NCBI GenBank assembly: GCA_026770615.1
Contig: MU631406.1
Location: forward strand, 329,807 to 356,221
DNA from: Pavlovales sp. CCMP2436
Lineage: Eukaryota; Haptophyta; Pavlovophyceae; Pavlovales
DNA: 26,415 bases
Direction: 5' to 3'
Shown here: positions 1 through 8,140 of the stretch, piece after piece
Numbering within the stretch: the stretch's first letter is position 1
How the letters are laid out: each line of letters starts with the position of its first letter
Translations under genes and position numbers: made by a program
Notes under the pieces: model-generated
Told to the model about the DNA's origin: nothing
The model's input: only the letters and a program-made list of their open reading frames with translations
Databases searched by the model: none

Positions 1-3
1 GGC

Positions 4-34
<31 letters not shown>

Positions 35-345
35 TGGCAGTCTCGGCAGGTAAGGAGGCCGAGGCGGCGGCGGCGGCGGCGGCGACGGCGGCGGCGGCGG
101 CGACGGCGGCGGCGGCGATGGCGCGTGGCGGCAATGGAGGCTGCGAAGGCGACGGCGACGGAGACGGAGTGTGGCTTTGGACGAGAACGTGGGCGCGTTC
201 AACAACTCTAAGAATTTTTTTGTCAGTGGTGGGCCTCCAGCTTGCGCTGAAGGTACCTGCTGGCACGGCGGATTCACTCGCGAGAGTGACGTCGTTATGA
301 ACCGACGGCGTTGAGAGACGCGGGCGGAATAAATTATTTTAAATA
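1..345 (+). mobile_element. Tail copy A1: GGC-rich 3' end of an OTU-type non-LTR retrotransposon
   Basis: A GGC-repeat stretch is followed by a unique block starting near 131, and the copy ends in GCGGAATAAATTATTT near 325-340. The same block recurs at 6420-6648 (same strand), in part at 5996-6079, in a diverged form at 7960-8140, and inverted at 738-1368. At 7764-8140 it directly follows the OTU reading frame of copy Z, so I read it as the 3' untranslated tail of that element. The copy runs off the left edge of the window, so its length is unknown. The AATAAAT just before the end could act as a polyadenylation-type signal. The translated 34-300 frame is low-complexity Ala/Gly and not convincing as a gene. 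Confidence 0.7.
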
Positions 346-737
346 TGTGGGTCAGCCGAAAAAGTAGAGACGAGACAACAGGATGTGATGTTCACTTACA
401 GACTTGATCGACGTCAGACATTAGTCCTGGCAGCAGGGATGGTAGATATTCTGTTACTGATAGAGGTGAAGTTGGCGACGAACTCATAACTTTCTAAAGT
501 TTAGTCTAAACTGGATTTGATAGTATGAACTGGCACATGACGCCCATTACAACTATTACTACACATCCGGCGACCTGATACAAGGACTGCTACCGATCAA
601 AGTTCTGCTTAATAAGGTACCCATGACAAAAACTAACTCACCGCCTGAGTGAATTGACGTATCAATTTAGCGACTGCATCGGTCAATTGATACGCCACTG
701 ATAAATTCGTGGCAGATTCATGTAGCAAACCTGTCGG
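346..737. other. Gene-free spacer between two opposed element tails
   Basis: About 390 bases of moderate AT content lie between the end of tail A1 and the inverted end of tail A2. I see no gene-like reading frame. The only structure noticed is the inverted repeat at 658-694. Confidence 0.5.
658..694. repeat. 10-bp inverted repeat
   Basis: CGTATCAATT at 658-667 is matched by AATTGATACG at 685-694, a perfect 10-bp stem with a 17-base loop. It lies close to the inverted end of tail A2. Its function is unknown. Confidence 0.5.
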
Positions 738-1368
738 TGATATATAATTGATTCCGCTCGAGTCCTCTCGTCGTCGGTTAATAGCGACGTCACTTTTGCA
801 CAGTGCCAGGCGTTTACAAAAGCGTTTACTAAACGGTAAACGAACAGTTTGGTAAACGGGTAAACGAACTCGTTTGTTCGTTCGTTCGTCAGCTCCAGCC
901 CACCTTCCGTTCGTTTGAGCGTTCGTTTGTTTGGCAGCGTGCTCCGCCTATTTTTCAAAAATTTCGGCAGCACTCGTGCGCAGCCTGGCAGCACTGGCAT
1001 TGGGGGAGAAAGAAGAGAAAGAGGGGGGGAATAACCGCCGTTTACCCGGCTTTCGTTTGTTATGATCTGTGGTTCCGTTCGTTCGTTTGTTTACCACCCA
1101 ACGCCGGCCCAAACAAACGATAGCATAAGTTTGTAACAAACTCAGGCTCCCGGCTGATAAACGGAGTTCGTTTTTTTCTTCGGGACTAATAAACGCCTGG
1201 CACTGCTTTTGCAAGTGAATCCGCCGTTTCAGCAGGTCTTCAGCTGCACCTCAGTGTTGCTTGACTACCACTGAAACAAATTACATCGTTGAGTTGCCGG
1301 ACACGCCGATGTCCTTGCCACCTTGTCGCCGCCGCCGCCGCCTTCATGCGCCGCTGTCGTCGTAGCTG
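738..1368 (-). mobile_element. Tail copy A2, inverted and split by a MITE
   Basis: On the minus strand this copies the tail seen in copy Z at about 7965-8140. The shared words include the complement of GCCGGACACGCCGATGTCC at 1297 and the GTGAATCCGCCG block at 1215. The tail begins near 1368 and ends near 738 with a GCGGAATCAATT-like terminus. It is interrupted at 801-1213 by a 405-bp element plus its target duplication; the two halves join exactly when that insert is removed. It is closest to copy Z, while A1 and Y form a second subfamily. Confidence 0.75.
801..1205. mobile_element. hAT-like MITE with 8-bp target-site duplication
   Basis: The terminal inverted repeats are perfect over 16 bases: CAGTGCCAGGCGTTTA at 801-816 and its complement at 1190-1205. 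Both sides carry the direct repeat CTTTTGCA (793-800 and 1206-1213). An 8-bp duplication with ends starting CAG is typical of the hAT superfamily. The interior has many subterminal copies of GTTCGTT and GGTAAACG-type words, as expected for hAT transposase binding, and no transposase frame, so it is non-autonomous. It sits inside tail copy A2 and is therefore younger than that insertion. Confidence 0.88.
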
Positions 1369-1464
1369 ACCACGCAAGGGATCCCTTGGCTGACCACCGT
1401 TATTTGTTCACCACGGGCGGGTACTGCATTTTCAGACGACGCCAGGGAGAGCAGTGGAGGTCGG

Positions 1465-1617
1465 TCAGCGCGCCAGTCGAGAGTCGTCAGTCGTCGATCG
1501 TCGTGTGTCTGAACTAATCAGAGGTGGGGACGGTATCCGTGTGCTCGGGGTGGATCCCTGGATCTGAGTGTTTTTCAACACTTAAATCCAGTGAGATCCT
1601 CTCGGGGACGGACGTTT
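1465..1617 (+). mobile_element. Tail copy B2: hairpin-type 3' end of the OTU retrotransposon
   Basis: This stretch matches, in opposite orientation, the end of the long element at 15467-15600. Shared words are GTCGTGTGTCTGA, GGGGACGGTATCCG (GGGGATGACGGTATCCG in the long element), a GCTCGGG word, and a terminal GGACGTTT. In both copies an inverted repeat lies just before the end. The 5' limit is uncertain. The word GTTTAACTAGA occurs at 1614-1624 and again at about 1639-1649; it may be a small target duplication, but the spacing does not fit a simple insertion. Confidence 0.65.
1552..1599 (+). repeat. Hairpin near the 3' end of tail B2
   Basis: GGAT, CTGGAT and GAGTGTT on the left arm face AACACTT, ATCCAG and ATCC on the right, with small bulges and a T-rich loop. 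The corresponding place in the long element (15487-15510) holds a hairpin of different sequence. A structured 3' end is a known recognition feature for reverse transcriptases of some non-LTR elements. Confidence 0.6.
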
Positions 1618-1765
1618 AACTAGAAACTTACACAAAGGGGGTTTAACTAGACGTGAGCGTTGTGTGTGTGTGGGGGGGAGGGGTGGGGGAGCCTGTGGCG
1701 ATTGCTACAAGTTCACCACCAACCTCACCTCTACCACCACCATCCCTGCTGCCAGGACTAACGTC

Positions 1766-1932
1766 TGACGTCGACCAAGTCACTGAGTGAACAACACCTG
1801 TTGAACCATGCTGAGCCGCTATATATATATATGTGCGTCGCGCGCTGCGGACGGCGCTGCTGCGCGCGGCGGCGGGCCGCACGCGGAGACGCCGCTCAAG
1901 GCTACCAAGGCTACGACGATGCTGCTTCCTGC
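1766..1932. repeat. Local duplication, first copy (two blocks joined by a TA microsatellite)
   Basis: Block one (1766-1820) begins TGACGTCGACCAAG and leads into a short (TA)n run; it recurs at 2269-2325. Block two (1831-1932) begins TGTGCGTCGCGCGC and recurs at 2033-2141. The two blocks are adjacent here but separated in the second copy. Reading frames across it are low-complexity Arg/Ala and I do not support a gene. The bases from 1650 to 1765 contain a (GT)n/G-rich stretch and nothing else recognisable. Confidence 0.65.
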
Positions 1933-2032
1933 GACAGACGTAGTGTGCGCGCTCGCAGCGTCGCGATGCTGTCCACTTGAGGTACTCGCTGGCACCTCTC
2001 GACCACCCGTCTCGCTCGTGTCCTCAAGTGGA

Positions 2033-2322
2033 TGTGCGTCGCGCGCTTGCGGAGGGCGCTGCTGCGCGCGGCGGCGGGCCGCACACGGAGACGCCGTTCA
2101 AGGCTACCAAGACTACGAAGACGATGCTGCTCCCTGCGGCCGCCACGGCAGGGCTGCGGCGGCCGAGGCACGGCCGAGGCGGGGCGTGTGGGCCGGGGCG
2201 CACACACTCAAACCCTTTGGTGTGAGTGCTGGTGCATGAGGGTTTGGGTCGATCGCTCGACCTCAGCCTGACGTCGACCAAGCCAGTGACTGAACAACAC
2301 CTGTTGAACCATGCTGAGCTGC

Positions 2323-2357
<35 letters not shown>
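2033..2357. repeat. Local duplication, second copy, ending in a (TA)n microsatellite
   Basis: 2033-2141 repeats 1831-1932, and 2269-2325 repeats 1766-1820, followed by a long (TA)n run at about 2325-2357. Between the blocks is a GC-rich stretch containing CGGCCGAGGC-type words. No gene is supported. 2358-2562 holds no recognised feature beyond the presumed 5' region of the helicase gene. Confidence 0.6.
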
Positions 2358-2358
<1 letters not shown>

Positions 2359-2562
2359 CTAGCAGCAGGCAATGGGCGACGCAGCGCTCAGACCAGCACA
2401 ACATTCAGGACAGTCAGACGCCAGCTTGAATCCCTATCATAAATATAACTCGAAACTTACACACATATGGTCTGAAGTTTAAAAAGAAGCTTCGACCCGA
2501 GCCCACAGCCGCGCAAGGGGATGTTTTAAAACAGCATCCCCTTGAGCCGCGTGGTCTTGGTC

Positions 2563-4520
2563 ATGGACGGAAGGTTCGCCGCGTGGTCAGGAATGGTCAC
2601 GCTCCTCCTCGCAGGATGGTGCGCGGTGGCCGAGGCGTACGCCCCCTCGCCACTCCGCGCCGGCGCCGTTCTGCATCGGCCAAGCGCGCTCGCCCGCTCG
2701 GCCGGCGCCTCACGGATGACGGCCGGCACGTTTGAGGAGCTGGGCGTGCGCGCGGAGCTCGTCGAGGCGCTGCGTGCGCTCGGCCTCAACGCGCCAAACA
2801 AGCTGCAGTCGCAGGCGCTGCCAGTGCTCAACGGTGGCGGTGACCTCGTCCTTGGCGCGCAGACCGGCTCGGGCAAGACGCTCACCTACCTGCTGCCGCT
2901 CCTGCAGCGCCTCAAGGACGAGGAGGACTTTGCGGGCGCGGCTTTCGTCCAGCGACCGTCGCGGCCGCGCGCGCTGGTGATCGTGCCGACGCGCGAGCTG
3001 GGTGAGCAGGTGACAAGCGTTGCCAAGTCGGTCTGCCACTACATCAAGCTGCGCTCGGTCTGCGTCAGCGGCGGAGTGCCGCACGGCAAGCAGGCCAAGC
3101 TGCTCGCGGGCGCGCTCGACGTGCTCGTCGCGACGCCGGGCCGGCTGCTCGCACACGCCGACGCGGGCAACCTGGCCTTCTCCGCCACCTCCATCTTTGT
3201 GGTGGACGAGGTGGACACGATCTTCGAGGCCGGCTTCGGCGACGACATGCGCAAGCTGCTGCGTCTCATCGCCTTTCACCGCGGCGACGCGCCCGTGCAG
3301 CACGTGGCGGTGGGCGCGACGCACCCGAACGCGGCCAAGAAGCTATACGCCGAGGCCTTCCCAGCCGCGCGCGAGCTGATGGTGGACGTGCACACCGTGC
3401 CGCGCAGCCTGGCGCAGCGCTTCGTGCCGGTGGGCTCGCAGCCGACGGACAAATGCGAGGCTCTAATCGACGCGCTCGGCCCGCCCGGCGAGAACGGCGA
3501 CCTGGGCGGCTGCCGCACGCTCGTCTTCTGCAACTCCAAGGACAGCGCGCGCTTTGTCGACCACTACCTCACCGAGGCCAGGCACGCGCTCTGGGCGCAG
3601 CACCTCGCACTAAATATATATATTTATATATATATATATTTAGTGCGAGGCGAGGCGCACGCGTTGCCCAGCAGGTAGCTCACCACCCGCCCCTCCCGCC
3701 CCTCCCGCCCCTCGCGCGCAGGTACAAGACGAGCAACTACCACGGCGGCATCCTGCCCGAGGCGCGCTCGAAGAACTTCAAGGAGTTCAAGGAGGGCAAG
3801 ACTGATATCCTCGTCTGCTCCGACCTTGCCGCGCGTGGCCTCGACGGGCTGGACATCAGCCACGTGGTGCAGTTCGACTTTGCCCGCTCGGTGGTGGACT
3901 ACCTCCACCGCTCTGGCCGCACCGCGCGCGCGGGCAAGCGTGGGCGGGTGACCTCGCTGGTGACCAAGTACGACACGGCGCTCGCCAAGGAGGTGCAGGG
4001 CACGGGCAATTTGCAGGTCACCTCGCACACGATCAAGCCGGCGGGCGAGAAGCCGACGCCGAGCACAACCGGCCGCCCCGCCGCTGCCGCCGCTGCCGCC
4101 GCGGCGAAGGAGTTTCGACCGAGCGCTGCCGAGCGCGCGGGCGCTCCTCGCGAGCGCCGCGCCGAGCGCGCCGCCGGCCGAGCTGCCGACCCCGCGCCCC
4201 CTAGAGGGACGGTCACGATAAAGCGCGGCACCCGCGGCTCTGCGCGCTTCGAGTCGAAGAAGACTCTTCAGTCGCCGCGCAGGGGCGCTACCCCCCGCCC
4301 GGTCGAGGTCGCCACCGGCGGTGACGCGAACCAGCGCGCGTCCAGGGTGGCAGCCCCGACGGCGAAAAGCGCCGGGCGCCGGGGCGCACCCGCCGAGCGC
4401 TCCGCGGCTCCGGCGGGGCGCTCTGCAGCGCCGGCGGGGCGCGCAGGCGGCGCCGCGGCTCCGGCGGCGGGGCGCTCTACCGCGCCTTTTGGCCGCGGTG
4501 GCGGCGATAGGCGTCGCTGA
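2563..4520 (+). CDS. DEAD-box ATP-dependent RNA helicase, probably plastid-targeted; two exons (2563-3581, 3722-4520)
   Basis: The spliced product is 605 residues. It carries the DEAD-box motifs in order: Q-motif around residues 60-85, AQTGSGKT (99-106), PTREL (142-146), TPGR (191-194), DEVD (215-218, a variant of DEAD), GAT in place of SAT (251-253), then in exon 2 YHGG, SDLAARGLD (373-381) and HRSGRTARAG. Helicases of this family unwind RNA during processing or ribosome assembly using ATP. Residues 1-25 form a signal peptide ending AVAEA, followed by YAPSPLR and a basic stretch, which resembles a bipartite leader for complex plastids; targeting is inferred. The C-terminal 165 or so residues are Ala/Arg/Pro/Gly-rich, as in RNA-annealing tails. 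The start at 2563 is chosen because it is the first in-frame ATG. The intron preserves frame and gives LTEARYKTSNYHGG across the junction. Confidence 0.9.
3582..3721 (+). other. GC-AG intron with a perfect 20-bp hairpin
   Basis: The intron is inferred from the broken helicase frame: a donor AG|GCACGC at 3582 and an acceptor GCGCAG|G at 3721 keep the frame. Its middle holds a perfect inverted repeat, CCTCGCACTAAATATATATA at 3603-3622 against 3631-3650, with an 8-base loop. A C-rich tract made of repeated CCCGCCCCT units precedes the acceptor. An intron carrying a fold-back of this kind resembles a transposon-derived (introner-type) intron. Confidence 0.75.
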
Positions 4521-4529
4521 TTTGATTCA

Positions 4530-4556
4530 CTGAAACGTACGCGTGAGCCGTTTCAG
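4530..4556. terminator. Hairpin between two convergent genes
   Basis: CTGAAACG at 4530-4537 pairs with CGTTTCAG at 4549-4556 over an 11-base loop. It lies ten bases after the helicase stop and about 110 bases beyond the stop of the convergent ankyrin gene. A 3'-end processing role is plausible but not shown. Confidence 0.4.
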
Positions 4557-4665
4557 TTTGTGACTATTTTGATTACTATAAGCAGCGAGCGCGTTCGCAG
4601 GTGTGAACGTGTCGGTCACTGTCAATCCCAGTCCATATCGTGTCAGCATTTTACTTATTATTAAA

Positions 4666-5739
4666 TTACTCACTGACACTGCCCACGGCGAGCAGCTCGA
4701 TGCCGGTTTGCCCCGACTTGTCGCGAATGTTACTGACGACGAGCGACGATGCCAAAAGCGCCGCGAAGGCTGCTTTCGCGCCCGCTTCGGCCGCAAAATG
4801 TAGCGCTGTGAACCCATGCTCGCTGCCAACCGCATTAACCTCGTCGCGGGTGGCACGCGCCAGCAAAAGCTCGACGAGCTCGGGGCGGTTCCAAGCGGCG
4901 AATTTGTGCAGTGCGGCGAGTCCGAAGATGTCTCTACCCCCAAGGGAGACGGAGGGGTCGTCTAGGTGGCCGCCGATCGCCCGCGCATCGCCCGGAAATT
5001 CGATCAGCTTCGAGAGCGCTCGCAAGGACTGCGCTGTCGCGGCGGGCCGCGCGGCAGGGAGCAGGCCGCTCGGACCGGTAACTATTGTAACGTTGCGTGG
5101 CGGCAACGGCCTGGCGCGGCTCTGCGCGGCCATCAGCTCGCGCTGCAGCTGAGCGCGCTGCAGAGCGCCGGCGGCGCTCGGCGGCTGCGGGCCTCCATCA
5201 GGCACGGGGTCGCTGCCGGCGCAGAGCAGCGCCATCACCACGGGCTCGCCCTGCTCCCGCGCAACCTGCGCTGCCGACCGATGCCATCGGTCCACCGCGG
5301 CGGCCCAGTCGTAGCCGCGTGCACCTGCGGCCACGATCAGGCGCTCGACCACCCTCGACTGCCCAGCAGCGGCCGCGAGGTGCATAGGTGTCTCGCCGAA
5401 CAAATTTCGCGCGTCTAGCGAAGCACCCGCCTGCAGCAGCTCGTCAACGCAGCTAAGCGAGCTGGACTGCGCAGCCACGTGGAGCGGGGTCATGCCCTTC
5501 CAGTTTATCGGCTCAAGCTGCTCGCGGCCCGCGCCGGCAATGAGCGCAGCGAGGCATTCGCTCTCGCCGCACTCGGCTGCGATGTGGCAGAGGGTGTTCC
5601 CGCGGCCGTCAACTGCGTCGGCCAGGCGCGGCGGCGCGGCGGAAGTGAGCGCCGCCCGGATACCCGCCGCGTCGCCGTCATAAAGTGCGCGTGCGAGCAC
5701 GTCGGCTAGCTCCCCCTGTTGGCTGGAGGAGGCTGCCAT
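4666..5739 (-). CDS. Ankyrin-repeat protein
   Basis: The frame gives 357 residues from the ATG at 5739. Ankyrin repeats are clear in two groups: an N-terminal group with GNTLCHIAAECGE, GMTPLHVAAQSS and GETPMHLAAAAGQ, each followed by a leucine-rich second helix, and a C-terminal group with IFGLAALHKFAA and GFTALHFAAEAG. A Pro/Ala/Arg-rich linker separates them. Ankyrin repeats are protein-interaction surfaces, so no specific partner or function follows. The frame stays open upstream to 5886 without another ATG; that extension encodes LLPASAFAAG, which looks like a plastid-leader junction and could belong to a spliced first exon. No intron is needed within the frame. The gene converges on the helicase. 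Confidence 0.8.
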   Translation of the reverse strand: MAASSSQQGELADVLARALYDGDAAGIRAALTSAAPPRLADAVDGRGNTLCHIAAECGESECLAALIAGAGREQLEPINWKGMTPLHVAAQSSSLSCVDELLQAGASLDARNLFGETPMHLAAAAGQSRVVERLIVAAGARGYDWAAAVDRWHRSAAQVAREQGEPVVMALLCAGSDPVPDGGPQPPSAAGALQRAQLQRELMAAQSRARPLPPRNVTIVTGPSGLLPAARPAATAQSLRALSKLIEFPGDARAIGGHLDDPSVSLGGRDIFGLAALHKFAAWNRPELVELLLARATRDEVNAVGSEHGFTALHFAAEAGAKAAFAALLASSLVVSNIRDKSGQTGIELLAVGSVSE

Positions 5740-5886
5740 CGGCGCCTGGCCTGTCGGTCCCCCCTGTTGGCCGGATAGAGGGCACCACCGCTCGCACGAG
5801 CGCGTGAGAGGCTCCTTAGCTTGCCCCGGGACTGGCGGCGGCCCTGCTGCGAATGCAGATGCAGGCAGTAGATAAATCCACCGCAC

Positions 5887-5995
5887 AGCACGAGTTACTC
5901 TCCCCTCTTCTCCCCCCCCCTCCCCTTCCCCTTTCCCCTTCCCTCCTCCCCTTCCTTCCGCCTCTCCTCATCTCTTTTTCGTGTTTTTTATCTAA
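5887..5995. repeat. Polypyrimidine tract (polypurine on the other strand)
   Basis: About 100 bases of nearly pure C/T on the plus strand lie upstream of the ankyrin gene. Copy Z (7800-7860) and the long element (about 15700-15730, minus strand) have polypurine tracts between the OTU frame and their tails. This tract could be such a piece in inverted orientation, or a promoter element of the ankyrin gene. Confidence 0.5.
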
Positions 5996-6079
5996 GGTAC
6001 CTGATGGCACGGCGGATTCACTCGCGAGAGTGACGTCGTTATGAACCGACGGCGTTGAGAGACGTGGGCGGAATAAATT
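5996..6079 (+). mobile_element. Tail copy X (short 3' fragment)
   Basis: This is the last ~85 bases of the A-type tail, from GGTACCTGATGGCACGGCGG to GCGGAATAAATT, nearly identical to A1. It abuts the next copy (Y) within a few bases, so it is the first of three same-strand copies in a row. Such severe 5' truncation is typical of non-LTR retrotransposition. Confidence 0.75.
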
Positions 6080-6083
6080 GTAG

Positions 6084-6332
6084 TAGTTAGAATCCCTCTG
6101 TAAAGCATTGCAGGATGGACAGCCGGCCCTCTGGGCAGGAAACACTGTCCGAGCTGATCACGTCATCGCGTAACGGAGGCAGGAGGGTGCGTGTGATATC
6201 CTGTGATGCAAGCAAGACCCTCTTTGAAGCTACATGTGAAATACCAGTTTAAGAGACGTAAGCAGGAAAACAATTGAAGAATCTGTAAGGCAAGCGATGT
6301 GGGTGAAGGTTGGAGGGGGGGGGGTATGCGGT

Positions 6333-6369
<37 letters not shown>

Positions 6370-6648
6370 CGGTGCGGCAGGCGGCGATGGCGGAGGCGGC
6401 GGCGGTGGCGGTGGCGGCGGCGGCGTGGTAGCGGCGATGGAGGCTGCGGAGGCGACGGCGACGGTAACAGAGTTTGGCTTTATAGACGAGAACTTAGGCG
6501 CCTTCGGCAACTCAATTTTTTTTGTTAGTGGTAGGCCTTCAGCATAGGCGCAGCTGAAGGTACCTGCTGGCACGGCGGATTCACTCGGGAGAGTGACGTC
6601 GCTATGAACCGACGGCGATGAGAGACGCGGGCGGAATAAATTATTTAA
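6084..6648 (+). mobile_element. Copy Y: end of the OTU reading frame plus A-type tail
   Basis: From about 6115 to 6240 this copy aligns with the end of the OTU frame of copy Z (SRNGGR, VIS, KT-FEAT), followed by a short spacer, a long GGC microsatellite (about 6334-6426) and the A-type tail to GCGGAATAAATTATTT. The codon equivalent to the catalytic His is CTC (Leu) at 6220-6222. A frameshift lies near 6135-6150. It is a 5'-truncated, inactive copy. The antisense polyproline frame at 6163-6573 is only the reverse of the GGC repeat. Confidence 0.75.
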
Positions 6649-7764
6649 TTAGACACTACCGAATACGAGCTTTGGCACTTTTACATGCTTGCCATTAGAG
6701 GCAGCAAGGTTAGAAAGGTGTTACTGCAGGGACTCATAGTCACCCAGGCAAGCCTGATTAGCCCACCGCCCAAGAGAGCCAGTAGTGGCGGTGGCCGGGT
6801 TATTATTACTATCGGGGTACCTAACGCTAGGACTAACACCTCACTACCCAACCCAGCGGGCCCACGGGCAGCAGGAAGGAAGGCTAGCAGAGCACAAAAA
6901 GCCCCTACAGAGGAAGAAGCCGTCACGATCACTGGAGATACAGGGGATCGCAGGCAATAAGAACGGCGCTTTTTGAGGCTGAGGCTGAGTTTCTTAGCGA
7001 ATTACATACAAACAATTGTTAATTTTTGGTTAAAATTACTATTAAAGGGCAAAAAAACGAGGCTCGGTTTCTTAACACGACGGTTTCTTATTGCCCGCGA
7101 TCCCCTGTATACGGACAAGCGAACCGGCTGGCAACCTGAGAGCGCTACTGGCAAGGGTAAACCTAACCCACGCAAGCATACAAGGTGATGGAAATTGCCT
7201 CCCCTACGCTGTGCTGAGAAGCGCAGGAAGGACGGTTAGCTGGGAGGCAGCCATAGCACTACGAAATGCGGCAATCACACATGCCCGCAGCCTCCCGCAA
7301 CAAATCCAGGAACAGTTGAATCTACGTAGACCGGAGAACGTTGGTGACCTTATGGGTAACAACCTTGACCACCGGCTAATCCGTAACGTTTGGCCAATCG
7401 AAGCGCAAGCAAAGTACGGGCCGCCTCACTTCGGACCAAATCAGGCAGCATGGATGAACGATAACATACATGCTCCACAGCATCGCCACATGCGTAGGTA
7501 TGCAAAGATGTGGTTCTGATCAAGAGACTGGAGCAGGGGCAAGTGCATAAATTCATCGCTATATACCGCGCCGAGCCTCTGAACGGCCTCTTACCATACA
7601 GCGCAAACGGAAACGGGTGGACAGCCCGGCTTGGAGCTAACGCAAAATCCTTACCTGAGCTTATCGCAGAGTCGCGCAACGGAGGAAGAATGATATGCGT
7701 AATCTCCATCGATGAAGGCAAGACACGCTTTGAAGCAACAGATGACAGTCTGCCCCATGGATAA
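6649..7764 (+). pseudogene. OTU-type cysteine protease domain of copy Z, disrupted
   Basis: The frame is open from 6649 (ELWHFYMLAIRG, possibly the tail of an RNase H domain) to the MITE insertion at 6940, and resumes at 7110 with RTSEPAGNL. The OTU signature GDGNC lies at 7184-7198, with the nucleophile Cys codon TGC at 7196-7198, and the block ends in KTRFEATDDS near 7720-7749. OTU proteases cleave ubiquitin or act as viral and transposon proteases. Damage seen: the MITE, a tandem ACATACAT at 7464-7471 that shifts the frame, a second indel near 7500, and CGC (Arg) at 7726-7728 where an intact relative has CAC (His). It is therefore presumed inactive. Confidence 0.75.
6941..7107. mobile_element. 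Tc1/mariner-like MITE with TA duplication
   Basis: Terminal inverted repeats of 23 bases start CAGGGGATCGC at 6941-6963 and are matched at 7085-7107 with one mismatch. TA flanks both sides (6939-6940 and 7108-7109). Ends beginning CAG next to a TA duplication are characteristic of Tc1/mariner elements. At 167 bp it has no coding capacity. It interrupts the OTU frame of copy Z; excluding it together with one TA brings both sides into the same frame. Confidence 0.85.
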
Positions 7765-8140
7765 GAAGCCAGAAATTAAGACTGGCGAAACCAAAACGGC
7801 AAGGGGAGAGGAGAGGGGGAAGGTGAGAGGGGAGAGCGAGGGTGAGGGCGTGCTGGAGATGGGAACGGTGGCAGCGGCAGCCGCAGCAGCTCGAGAGAAG
7901 GAGACGGCAAGCTGTGGTGAAAGTCGAACGTGGGCGGCTGGGACGACGAGACAGCGGAACATGGAAGGCGGCGGCGGCGGCGACAATGTGGCAAGGACAT
8001 CGGCGTGTCCGGCATCTCAACGATGTAATTTTTTTCAGTGGTGGTCACGAAGACCTGCGCTGGAACGGCGGATTCACTTGAGAAAGTGACGTTGTTATGA
8101 ACCGACGACGACGAGAGGACTCAAGCGGAATAAATCATAT

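Larger units (their letters stand above)
6649..8140 (+). mobile_element. Copy Z: 5'-truncated OTU retrotransposon with A-type tail
   Basis: The copy begins immediately after the tail of Y and ends in GCGGAATAAATCATATT near 8126-8142. It contains a linker frame, an OTU domain, a purine-rich stretch (7795-7860), a short GGC repeat and the A-type tail (7985-8140). It carries a nested mariner-like MITE at 6941-7107. Head-to-tail placement behind X and Y on the same strand suggests that new copies landed at, or were templated next to, older tails. Confidence 0.75.

Noticed and set aside
1808..2239. Several overlapping frames of 80-140 residues
   Set aside because: They fall in duplicated GC-rich DNA, overlap in all frames, and show only Arg/Ala/Thr-rich sequence.
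2542..2562. Earlier start of the helicase at 2542
   Set aside because: The codon is TTG. The ATG at 2563 yields a better signal peptide.
2710..3324. A 204-residue minus-strand frame
   Set aside because: It is the shadow of the helicase core, Arg/His-rich with no motif.
6163..6573. Polyproline protein on the minus strand
   Set aside because: The proline run is the reverse of the GGC microsatellite in the tail of copy Y.
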